A stretch of DNA of 64,000 bases, from assembly GCA_030062745.1 (NCBI GenBank), contig CP099840.1:37513101-37577100 (forward strand), given 5' to 3'. Shown in pieces: positions 37,201 to 46,237 of the stretch. Each line of letters begins with the position of its first letter. The first letter of the stretch is position 1. The translations under genes were made by a program, and so were the position numbers. The DNA comes from Capitulum mitella (taxonomy: Eukaryota; Arthropoda; Thecostraca; Pollicipedomorpha; Pollicipedidae). Under the pieces are notes generated by a model. The model was not told where the DNA came from. It made no database searches and saw only the letters and a program-made list of their open reading frames with translations.

Positions 37201-40200
37201 TCCAGTAGGGGCCAGCGCTTAGAAAAATATCTGAATGGGCTAAATTGTTCACACAACTTGTGTTGCCACTTCCGCGTCTCCAAAAATTACGCGTAAGCGT
37301 CGGCCGAAAGGTAGATTACCGCAGATCTGCCCCCCCCCCCAGGGTAATGTGAATCTCACTGCCTGCAGAGAATATGGTTAAGGCAAATAGTCCAAGCAAT
37401 AGTCGATAAGCTTCATAATTATGCTTCACTACTGACTACTGACAACTTATTATGCACATTCTGTTCTCACCTGGAAATACCGTAAATAATGCTTCCTCTT
37501 GATATGTGCCTTTAGGTTTGAAAGGCTACTCTTGTGACCTTTGATTATAACCTCTTTCGGTCGGCACAGGACATACGTAAAAATGACGTTTTTCCCCTCC
37601 TCCTTAAACTCAAAGTACGTTTCTAGATGTGGCCATGGATGACCCAGACCGGGCTCGTCCTCTGCTTCCGAAGCTGAGGCACCGTCGGACTCGGAGTCAA
37701 GGTTCCCGACCTCCAGTGGCGGCGTAAAGACGCCTTGATGGGACATTTTAGTGTCAGGTAGTTAAAATTTCAGGCCAGTCAAGAATCAATCACCACTCCA
37801 TCACCCCCTGGACATCACAGATCCAAGGCCATGGCGGCAGTAATCATGTGCTCAACAGCCTTGAGTGATCTTGGCGGGGAACCGTGTGGCGGTGGTAAGC
37901 AATCCGTGACTAACTTGAGACAACATTGAAAACTGCCGTCAGCTGGCTGTTCCAGTATAAATGACAATAACTTTGATATCTTTTAGCCTGAAAAATGACG
38001 ACTGGTTAATTTATAGTTTGAAGTCATATCAAACTTACGCATAATTCAATACTCTTGTCCCAAAAGAGACCAAAGTCAGCTGGCCTTTATACTGAACCAT
38101 TGCCGCCAGCTTGCCGTCAACGTTTATCAGCTGACGAATATTGTCAACAAATCTACTCCGCGATTGTCAGCTGAGTGCGCGCCCAGCCGCGCTTGTGTCT
38201 CCGCACGCTATTGGGTGTTGGCTATTCAAGTAGCCAATGGCGTGTGCCGATGCAAATAAAGCCGGGCGGTGTCTGTAAGGAGTTTAAAAAGTAAAGGAGT
38301 AACGGAGTAACGGAGTAACGGACCAAAAAGTAACGGAGTAACGGACCACAAAAGTAACTTCCGTTACTCTGTCCGTTACAGTAAAATAAAAGTAACGGGT
38401 CCGTTACTCCGTTACCCAAAAAAGTAACTTCGTTAGTAACGAAGTAACTGAGTAACGGACCAGCGCCCACCTATGCATATGAGTACCTAAAATATTTGCC
38501 CAGGTCATTACATGGGACTGTCATCGTAATATAGCGGGATATTTTCTGGCATGTAATATTTTCGGAATACGTATCTGATCGTTATACAGGCAACATCATG
38601 CAATATGAGTCTTGGCATATTGCAAAATCCCACTTAAAGGAAAGTAGGGGCCAGGTCGGCACCAGCTGCTCGCTTTCTTTACCATATGCCGAATTGTTTG
38701 CCTAGCCTGCCCACCCCCCCCCCTCCCACCCACATACATACATCCTTTCTTCAACATCATAGGATTGACAGCGCGTCGGCCCACGGTGCCACGTTCCATG
38801 TCGGCGAAACATTTTCTTTTAGGCTGCTCGGGAGCCTACAGTGTGAACCGTGACCACGTCACTGAAAACCCGCTGGTTCCACTGGACGGCACCATCCTGC
38901 TCATCGTGGACTTGTCACATGCCCTCAGGCAGCGGCAGGCGAACCTTCGGAGCCAGAGCCAGCCCTACCCCCTACCGACGACAGCACAAGGCCAGAGCAC
39001 GGTCCCAAGCTGAGGGAGCGCATCAGCAGCCTCTTCAAACACTCCTCACCCCCCAGTACCAGGAAGTAAGCATTTGCCCGGGACAACGCGACAAAAGAAA
39101 GCCGGGACCCGGACTTTGCTCGTAACAAATTTAAGGAAAATGCGATGTTTCCAAGGTATCAATAGAAGATGAATATCAATGTGGTTCTCATCAACCAAAG
39201 ATCGAAAGGACGTTTTGTCGTGTTATCATTCGCCATCTTCTTTGTAAGTGTCAATGCGTAATATCCTTTGTCGTTCAGCAGTAAAGTTATTTTTATTCAT
39301 TGGCGTACCATGCTTGCTAGTTTTATATGCGAATGATATTGACAGCCCACGGAATATTTATTTATTTCTCTTGTGTCTATGGGGTCCATCAGAAGTAAAG
39401 ACAAGAACATGCGTTTCTCACGACTTTAAACAATACGCCTTAGCGACCTTAGATGGGGAAAAACGAGGTCCGCAACTGGCAAGAAGTCTTCGATTGTCAA
39501 CCAGTTTTCAGAAGCATACCGTGATTGCATTGTTACATTCAAAACTCCTCACGCCTTTCTGATCTGACACAGAGTAAAGCCAGCCCGGGAAGCCAGCAGT
39601 GGCGGCCTCCCCAGTCGAGATGCCTCGCGAACAACGAAGAGTGCGGGAACTTCGTCGTCGCCGTTCCGCAGTATACCGGTGGTCATCCGAACACCACCTA
39701 CACCCTCCCTGGTAAGGTACTGCAGCTACGAGACAGCTCGTAGACACGGCCTCTCTCTCTCTCTCTCTCTCTCTCCCACGTTGACCTTATTTCCGCCAGC
39801 TGCGTAGCCGCGCATTGCCGTTATAAGCTAATCGTATCATTAGGCACGTCAGATGAATATTTTGAGAAGCCCTGAATTCGACTAATTGGCCCGGAAAGGT
39901 ACTTATCCTATTACAGTACGGGCAGAACATTACTGTAGCTGGGATGACGGTGAAGTCGCAGAAAAAAAGATCGCTTCCGACCCCTTCAGAAGATAAATCA
40001 GGTCAAAAGTCGTCCAGAAGATTGCGGTTTTTATAGCAGTGCGCGTGAGCAATTCAAGAACGACCCTGAGGATTCTTCCCGATGTTTTTTTTAAGGAGAG
40101 CTTAACATTATACCTCTGAGCTTTACATGGAAAGAATTATCATCAGAACCTTGATCTCTCAAACCCGAATATCTGATCGTGTCGTCGTTCCAACTGACGA

Positions 40201-41418
40201 ATTGTTTCTGATTTCCAAATGAATGTGCATTCGAGTTGTTCACTCTGGTTGGTTTCCTGGGGCATGACGATGAGGACAATGTCCAATTGCTTACAATTGT
40301 ACCTGTATAATTAAGCCCTGATTACATCGCAAGAAATAGTTGTAGTGTCCGACGGTTTATGGAAAAGTGTGGCATTGCCCTGAAATTCTAAAATCCATCA
40401 AATGTCAAGCGTTTCATTGAACTCTGTAATTACGTGATGTTATCATGAACAATGAGCAAGCCAGATAAAAGGGCCTTGAGGCCAGAATGCGGACTGGGAC
40501 GAGTTCATAGCGGGTCAGGTAGTGCTGAAATGAAGGCAGCGATTTTGCGGCTAAGTTAAAAACTAATCTAATCTGCGAGTATCCGGCTTTTAGCAAAACA
40601 ATGATATATTGTTTCAACCTTTGATCTTAAATGCTGCATATTTAAACCTCGAGCAGGTTTTATACATCAGCCCATTGTGTCCTAAACATCATGAACTAGC
40701 AACGTCGTAAAGGCATGTTTAGACGTCCTTCAACTTTGAAACGTCCTCAACTCCGCATTGTGTTTGCTCCAACGTTCATTTTACCAGAAGACACAAGTGT
40801 GGTAATAAAGTGAAAAATGTGTCAAGCTCGCTATTTCAGCCATACCCGAAATGTTACCGTAGAGGAGAGTTCCCGTTCACGCCTTCAACATTGTTTTCCA
40901 TGACTGTTTAAGGTAAACATGGCAAATGCGCTTAGAAAAACAACAGCTGCATATGATTCGCAGTATCTAGAAATTAAAAAGGATCTAAAAGTTTACAGAA
41001 ATTTATTGCCATTTTGGGGACTAGATACTGATAGTGCTATCTGAATGTAACAAAAGTAACTTCACTAGACACCTTACGTATGAAATTTTAGGCACATATG
41101 CGCAGAGCGAATAACGACACACACATGTGCAGACAGTAATCAGCCGACTGCCATGCATGGTAGTCCTCTTCGCCGAAACCGTTTCAATGTAGTTCGCCTC
41201 GCCGGCTGTGTATTCAACAGGCGCCTGTTCCGTTTCAGACTACCATGTCCGACCCCTTCACGTCGTCAGCAGGACAGCCATTGTCCTCCAATACCCTGCC
41301 GAGCTCCAGAAGGTCTCCCAGGAAGGACACGCCCAAGATCGTGATCAGTTCCGTCAACAGGCGAAGCCCGCTGATCCTCAGCCCGTTCAGTCGAGCCCGC
41401 GCCAAGTTCGAATCCTGA
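19329..41418 (+). CDS. MTCL/SOGA-family coiled-coil protein (20 coding exons)
   Basis: Likely a microtubule-associated crosslinking coiled-coil protein, homologous to vertebrate MTCL1/SOGA. The key block is near residues 225-265, where EQANKNSRIIQFKLRKAERS matches the family's RANKNCRILQYRLRKAE motif. It is followed by paired blocks EADLKEQLRFAEEESSELRK and QELKIQLELNET-SSLRRKV. Exons: 19329-20342, 20738-20921, 21260-21378, 21542-21708, 21967-22095, 22335-22407, 22665-22791, 22976-23102, 23568-23688, 24088-24249, 25364-25471, 32160-32339, 33542-33572, 33909-34065, 34343-34511, 34987-35090, 35412-35565, 38929-39065, 39573-39711, 41239-41418. All phases agree and total 3582 nt, 1193 residues. 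The N-terminus is Ser-rich. Coiled coil runs from about 95 to 880, then a basic Ser/Pro-rich tail contains RSIPVVIRTPPTPS and ends SPFSRARAKFES. The start is chosen for gccgccATGg; the frame is open upstream to the acceptor at 19165. Exon 18 is the least certain. Confidence 0.8.
22096..22097 (+). other. GC-AG intron donor
   Basis: Exon 5 of the coiled-coil gene ends cggaccag and continues gcaagt, a GC donor with otherwise perfect consensus. The acceptor is ctctcccag at 22334. Joining gives the uninterrupted reading AFSRTRSLELSEPSSLSRK with phase 2 on both sides, so the GC donor is required by the frame. Confidence 0.75.
25225..25265. repeat. (TA)n microsatellite
   Basis: Pure TA run in intron 10 of the coiled-coil gene, about 100 bp before the exon at 25364. 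Confidence 0.97.
26479..28495 (-). CDS. Secreted proline-rich protein with terminal Cys motifs, nested antisense gene with frame slips
   Basis: Not a recognised family. It lies antisense inside intron 11 of the coiled-coil gene and appears to be one exon. The start at 28495 gives MRLALCLGCLVLAYCLVG, a signal peptide; an ATG nine codons upstream is less likely. The N-terminal domain has VCALLCGAGAAVGPCRCPPG and a second Cys cluster ending HPFCPC. Then come roughly 40 copies of the octapeptide PTSRPPPP. The C-terminal domain holds three Cys motifs: CNILCDMGLGGSYCNC, CKTLCGVHPGTKLCSC and CLELCLIGEGGLLCHCDLPP. The N- and C-terminal domains are in different frames: the PPPP frame shifts at about 27515, 27440 and 27325, all at G-runs, with a net change of one base. 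Since no frame of the repeat has stops, either assembly errors or real frame switching is possible. Secretion is well supported; function is unknown, possibly matrix, cuticle or adhesive. Confidence 0.65.
26945..28045. repeat. 24-bp coding repeat with 168-bp higher-order period
   Basis: Tandem 24-bp units, plus-strand form gttggtggaggagggggacg plus agac, encoding TSRPPPPP on the minus strand. A variant unit marked by tgggacgtcgg (encoding TSHP) recurs at 26993, 27161, 27328, 27573, 27741 and 27909. The intervals are 168, 167, 245, 168 and 168, so the array has a 168-bp (7-unit, 56-residue) higher-order repeat. The 167 and 245 intervals carry the frame-shifting changes. Every reading frame on both strands is nearly stop-free here. 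Confidence 0.92.
28560..31980. other. Right part of intron 11 of the coiled-coil gene; no supported exon
   Basis: Sequence upstream of the nested proline-rich gene (its promoter should lie just right of 28495) and the remainder of the host intron. GC-rich patches occur at 30060-30380 and 30550-30850. A short imperfect repeat of 'ctggggacggtctga' occurs at 31448-31530. A direct copy of ccagtaaactgga/tccagtaaactggatgtggtcc occurs near 30950-31000. I see no exon in phase with the host gene. Confidence 0.4.
31984..32159. repeat. 77-bp triplication across a 3' splice site
   Basis: Copies start at 31984, 32061 and 32138. Each has the form gtctgtggcctgctgccgcc followed by ag ctggacgaggacctg. The third copy contains the phase-consistent acceptor of exon 12 of the coiled-coil gene (exon from 32160), and its first 15 exonic bases are present in all three copies. 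Copy 1 has 'caa' instead of 'cag'. Copy 2 keeps a usable acceptor at 32082, but reading from 32083 meets TGA after 16 codons. Confidence 0.88.
36265..38475 (-). mobile_element. hAT-superfamily DNA transposon with 8-bp target duplication
   Basis: Both ends are present: left CATAGGTGGGC at 36265, right GCCCACCTATG ending at 38475. They are flanked by the 8-bp direct repeat CATATGAG at 36257-36264 and 38476-38483. An 8-bp duplication and CA...TG-type short TIRs are hallmarks of hAT elements. Subterminal regions are full of GTTACT/CCGTTACTC repeats in both orientations (36280-36415 and 38290-38460), as in many hAT families. The interior has only a BED zinc-finger exon (37450-37746, minus), with no recognisable catalytic domain. 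It is therefore a 2.2-kb deleted, non-autonomous copy. It sits in intron 17 of the coiled-coil gene. Confidence 0.85.
37450..37746 (-). pseudogene. BED-type zinc-finger exon of a hAT transposase
   Basis: A 98-codon frame starting MSHQGVFTPPLEVGN, with an acidic stretch and then a BED-like domain: HPWPHLETYFEF, VIFTYVLCRPKEV, LSNLKAHIKRKH. BED fingers bind transposon ends and normally have C-x2-C before the His pair. Here FTYVLC has Tyr where the first Cys is expected, so metal binding is probably lost. A donor-like sequence (tatttccag|gtgaga) precedes the stop, suggesting this was the first exon of a spliced transposase whose catalytic exons are deleted. Confidence 0.6.
39751..39776. repeat. 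(CT)n microsatellite
   Basis: Thirteen CT dinucleotides, about 40 bp after exon 19 of the coiled-coil gene. Confidence 0.97.
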
Positions 41419-42880
41419 TGCCACTGACGCAGCGCCGGGCTTGGTCCGTCACATTGACGGGTGACGGTCGTTTATGACGTGCCTTTGAAGGAGTGCCAAG
41501 GCTGAGTTGTGATGCTGAGTGGAGAGCACAGCTCGATTTGTGATGTACCTACAGGTGGAGAGTTTCGCATTATGAAGCAGCTACCTTGCACAGGATGTAT
41601 TGTTTGAAGGATACGTGTCCTGTGCGGCGGGGGGCTGCGGTTGAGTGGTGCAACTCTTATCGAGTTATCACGGTCCTCGTCAAGATGCTACTGAATCTGA
41701 GATCATAAACGCGTTTGTTTCTGGCTTGCATCTGCTGGTTGCTTTTCGTTACGTTGACCGTCTTTGTCTGTGCTGATGAATTCTTACTCCTTGGCGATTC
41801 GCATACCTGTGTAATATACAAATCTATGTTGTTTGAAGCTAGCAGTTCGGCGCGGATTAAAACGAAATTCAGCTTTTGTGCGTTTTATACGTGTTTTATG
41901 GATCACACAGTATTTGACCAAGTAGTGTCTAATTTGACCATATGGATATTACAGTTATGTTGCATTGGTTGATTTGAGCTGGGTACTGAGAATATGGCGC
42001 CACATTTATACGCAAAACCTGAAAATATGGCTGTACTTCACCCTTTTGTAAGAACAGCCTTACTGGTATGCTCGGATACAGACTGAAACCATTACGACTG
42101 TACTAAAATCGAATGTAGAAGTGCTACAACTGGCAGAAGAAAGTCCCCGATACATTGGGGTAAATGATGTTCCACGTCGAAGCACACCACTGGCCTTGCC
42201 AAAGTCGCGGCTCCTGGTAGTGAAAGTGTTCTTTTACCCGGGAAGTTGGCGCGATAGTCCAGCAACGCTTTAGATAAACGGATCGTATTAGCGGGGGCTA
42301 TCAAGGCTTCAGGTTCTTGTGCACCCATGCACTGAGCTCTATTCAACCGGCTGGTGTTTAGAGCTTGGCGTCTCACAACTGCCCGCGTGGAGAGCCAGAT
42401 GGCGGACAGCGGAGGCAATGGCCCGCAGCCGAGATGACACCGGAGCCGTGAGTTACACCACACCTCGGGCGACTGGACGATTCGCGCGATTGCCCGCCGT
42501 GAAAGGCGCCACGGACCAGCAGCGATGAAAGCGTGCACCTACTCTCTTTGGCGGTCCCGCCAGGTAAAGCACACAGTCGGCCGGACCGCGGGCGAGCGGG
42601 CGGCAGTCCGGAGCGTGAGCCCTCCTCACACAGGACCGTCCCGCGTCCCTGGCCGAGTCGTGACAAGGCTGAGCAGCAGTCGCGCGGTGTAGCCGGAGAC
42701 TCCGCGGATTTGAACTGCCGTCCGACATCCCAGCGGCGTCACGAGGGCAGCGTCACCCGGCGGCCGTCCAGTCCCGTCTCAGTCCTCACGTCCTCGAAGA
42801 GGACTCAGGTGACGCCCCCACCCTCTCCCCCGCTCCCACCCTTCAGAGCTGCAGCTACCACCCGCACCTTCTCCCAGTTA
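41419..42880. other. 3' flank of the coiled-coil gene and upstream region of the SVWC gene
   Basis: The first part should hold the 3' UTR. A possible ATTAAA lies near 41855, but the site of polyadenylation is not determined. From about 42340 the sequence is GC- and CpG-rich up to the SVWC start at 43003, consistent with a promoter region without a clear TATA box. No other exon chain is seen. Confidence 0.35.
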
Positions 42881-43002
42881 AAGTGCCGAGACGTCTCCGC
42901 CACGGCGCAGACCAGTGCCGGAACGCTCACTCGTCCACTGTGAGACGCTGCCGGCCCGCCTGCCCCGCGCGAGCGTCTCGGCCGCGGCCGTCTGGCAGAG
43001 CG

Positions 43003-44233
43003 ATGGACCGGCGGCGGCGGGCACTGCTGGCGCTGCTGGTGCTGGCGCTGCTGGCCGCTCCGGCGCTGGGCGGCGTCTCGGCAGCACGGCAAAACTGGCG
43101 CAGCTCCGCCCCGTGGTGGGCGGCGGCCGCAGGGAGAGGCGCAAAGACGCTGGACGGTACGCGTGACGACGGACTGCACTGTCTTATGGCATCCTGCAAT
43201 CTTCAGAAGTGCTGCCAGATTTCCAGCGTTTAGAGGCGGCACCTGCTGTGTGCCGTGCCTGCTATGTTAGGGTAGCAGCAAAGAGGCTAAAGCTCAATTC
43301 ATTGTTGAACTCACATTCATTCATTTCCTCATTCATTCATTTATTTTTCATCCTTGAAATTACCTAGCGCGTGTCGAAGACAATTTCTGAACAATTCATT
43401 TGTAGAGTTTGTGGTGTACGATGTTTGCATTTCTTTGCAATGAAATGCAAAGAAATGCAAACATTTGGCGAACTTAACGCCGCTGTAATGCAGCCAGCCT
43501 AAACATCAGTGCAACCAAATAATATATCTAGTTATTTGCATAAACCTCGAACAACTACGATTTCCTGTGCGTACACATATAGAAAGCAGACTCCATTATA
43601 CATCAGAGTTCAGACTAACGCCAGCTGGTGTCGACTCCAGGCCGCGGATGTGACGTGGACGGACAGCTGTACCGGTCCGGGCAGTCTTGGCACCTGCCAA
43701 ACTGCAGGATAGGAACGTGCATACACTTTGAGGACAACTACTACGTCTCTGAAGATGGGTGAGTTGGTGGGAGTTTACGCTCGTGGGTGCGTCCGCCCCA
43801 CAAATTGAAGCAAAACCAATAGCGGCGTAAAGAAAAGAGGGATCCATAATTATTGCTTTGGCTGTTAAAATATAGAAAATCGAATCTTGGTCATTACTGC
43901 TGGCACATGCTGCAAGCGTGTGCCAGCACGCTGGCACATGGCCATGCTGTGCCAGCAGCATGGCAGTCTGCAAAGCACGGCAATTTTGTACGTATAAACT
44001 TTGTAAGAAGTGTCTTCATTTTAAGCAGACGTAACTTTTCTGTGCATTAGGCGCAAATATGGAAACAGAAGAGATTCAGCACAATTGAACTGAACTGAAG
44101 CAGCAAACTTTTGCAATGTTTCAGATGCAGCGTCGAATATCACAACAGCCACTATGCGTGTGTTGTGTACGAGGACAAGGACAAGCTGTACCCCGACTGT
44201 TGCCCCTACTACAAGTGCAACCCGGAGGTCTGA
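43003..44233 (+). CDS. Single-domain von Willebrand factor C (SVWC, Vago-like) secreted protein
   Basis: Three exons (43003-43156, 43641-43758, 44125-44233) with matching phases give 126 residues. MDRRRRALLALLVLALLAAP is a signal peptide. The mature part contains one SVWC domain with eight cysteines: CDVDGQLYRSGQSWHLPNC, then CRIGTC, CSVEYHNSHYAC, YPDCCPYYKC. The YP-x-CCP-x-x-x-C ending is the signature of the family. In arthropods SVWC proteins such as Drosophila Vago are secreted and often induced by infection or nutrition, some with antiviral signalling roles. Whether this one is immune cannot be told. The start at 43003 is chosen because it opens the signal peptide; an in-frame start at 42883 would add an unlikely Arg-rich leader. 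The domain is complete and no defects are seen. Confidence 0.8.
43422..43463. repeat. Perfect 18-bp inverted repeat with 6-nt loop
   Basis: Left arm tgtttgcatttctttgca (43422-43439), loop atgaaa, right arm tgcaaagaaatgcaaaca (43446-43463), with no mismatch. It lies in intron 1 of the SVWC gene and contains two TTTGCAT octamer-like (POU-type) cores in opposite orientations. Confidence 0.95.
43898..43956. repeat. Two adjacent hairpins built from tggcaca/tgtgcca
   Basis: Hairpin 1 has arms tgctggcaca (43898-43907) and tgtgccagca (43919-43928). Hairpin 2 has arms gctggcaca (43930-43938) and tgtgccagc (43948-43956). Both are in intron 2 of the SVWC gene. They appear to be a local duplication of one hairpin module. 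Confidence 0.85.
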
Positions 44234-44239
44234 TGCTCG

Positions 44240-45900
44240 TTGGCGATCCTATAGAGTGAGCTCTGACGATGGCAGCGGGCAGGCGTCCGTCGACTTTTGT
44301 AGACATGTTGATGTCCGATTTGGTGTAATATACCTCGTCAACTGACTTTGTGGCCGAAGCTGCAAGATTTTTGCGTGTTGTGCTCCATGACCATAGCCAA
44401 CGAACAACCACGAGGGTGCGTGCTCTTGCTTTTAAAATAAGGAAATATGTTTGTGGTCCCAAATTAGGTCAACACTTTCTCTTTCGTTTTCACAATCGAT
44501 CCTAATTTGTTTTGATCAAGAAACAGCGACCTTGCGAGAATAGCTAAGTCAAACGTAAACCAAGCACGTCGAAAGTCTCAGCATTGTTGTTGTCGTCTGG
44601 TTTTTCGCGATCGACAGCAAGTCCATTAAAGATCGCAAAAGACTGCAAACAAATACTTTTATCCTTCAAAGCCAGCGTTCTGATGTGTCTCCAACGTCCT
44701 CCGTCTAAACTAGTAACAATTCAAACTTTTGGGTTTTTATGCTGCCAGTCGTACTTTTAAAGAGCCTCAGGGTCCCAAAATGCATCTGTACTTTCAAAAA
44801 CGGAAATGGAAACCGGTACACTCTGTAGAAGAACAACTGTCGATTCCATTCAGGTGTGCAATGTCATTAACGACGTCGCGCATCTGAATAATAATCGCTC
44901 CTATAAGAGTCCACGACTGACGCACAACAAAGTCCGATGGAACTAAAAGAATGATCAGGAACGGTGGCGTCATCTAAAAGCATTACGCATGTGTCATGTT
45001 AGTAGCGAACTGCGCTTCTGCTTACGGCAGAGAGTAAAGGGCTTTGCTGTGCACGTTGACGGTAGGGGCGGTGCGGGTTTTGTTCGTTGTCCGTTGACAG
45101 GGAACCGACCCTCTGCCAGTGCCCGATCTCCCGGGGAAGCAGATGGTGGTCTGTGACGACCCTCCATCCCTCCTCTTGTCATTGCGGGCGACATGCCGTT
45201 TTATAATGCAGACATAAGTAATATAAATGATATAAAAAAGAAATAATATAGATAGTAAAAATAATATAGAATATAATGCAAATAATATAAATAGTGTAGA
45301 AGTGTAAGAAAACAAGAAAACAATTTAAATAGTGTAAAATGTCAACAAAAAATAGAATCACGGCACATTCCCGGCTCACTCGTATTGATTCCAAGAGAAA
45401 CCCACGTTTTTTCACACTTTTTTCATTTTGTACGTTAGTTTTCACTCGCCGTTTTTTTTCTTTTCCTATGTCTAGTTTTTATTTGATTTCAGTTGTTAAG
45501 TGAATTCGCCAACAGCTTGTTCGCCCATAACAGGCCAGGTCATGCTGTATGCTACACATCCTTGGGAAAGAAGCGGAGCATGTCATGTTCTAAGATAATA
45601 GCCTAAAATCATCAGTTAAGTGTGAGCTTGCACATAGTCTCGACGATGTACCATGCGTGACTAAGAACGGTTCAAACAAGAGAAGATCGGATGAAAAAGT
45701 GCTCCTAATGAAGGATACTGGCAAACTGCACAGCAACATCCCAGACGACTCACTGGTCATAAGCCTTCAAAGAGCACAGCCTTAAATTCGCTTCGCACGT
45801 AAGGGACAGCATGTGTCCAATTTAGCTCGTTATTTCCCGTATGACATCGTTGGTCATACAATGGTCATGCAAAAACACGTGAAAACAAAAACACGCAACT
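44240..45900. other. Intergenic, no supported gene
   Basis: 3' flank of the SVWC gene; an ATTAAA near 44625 could be its polyadenylation signal. An AT-rich tract with repeated 'aataatataga/aaataatata' lies at 45210-45310. No exon chain is seen. Confidence 0.4.
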
Positions 45901-46054
45901 AATCCTTCCTCCTACACCCGCCCCACCCTCTCTCCACATTTCGCAGCCACGTATCTGTTCCCCGGCTGTCGCCCGGTGCCGGTCCCGCCGTCCCCTTGCC
46001 CCCCCCCCCACTTCGACCGTGCGGCGGCGCCGGGGGCTCGCCGCCCCGCTGGCC

Positions 46055-46062
46055 TATTTAAG
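46055..46062 (+). promoter_or_regulatory. TATA-like box tatttaag in a CpG-rich promoter
   Basis: TATTTAAG inside ccgctggcctatttaagcgg, in otherwise very GC-rich sequence. A start site about 30 bp downstream (near 46085-46095) would give a first exon ending at 46240, where ATG is followed directly by the donor gtgagt. This fits the promoter of the plus-strand gene at 46238-51662. Confidence 0.5.
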
Positions 46063-46237
46063 CGGCGTGTCGGCGCCGAGCTGGCGGCCGTGCACGGATC
46101 GGCCGCCGCAACCGGCATAGATCGATCGTCGACACGGGCCCACGAGGGCGTCATCGATTCCGACGGCAGACCGCGCGGCCCCGCCGGCCGGGTCGGGTCA
46201 CCGCCAGCCGCCGGCGCCGCCGGAGCGCAGCGGACAG

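Noticed and set aside
41400..41420. tRNA T-arm-like string aagttcgaatcctg
   Set aside because: It is the last coding codons of the coiled-coil gene (AKFES) and no D-arm, anticodon arm or acceptor stem can be folded around it.
42805..43242. Minus-strand 145-codon frame over the SVWC first exon
   Set aside because: GC-rich shadow; the plus strand has a signal peptide and a complete three-exon SVWC gene.
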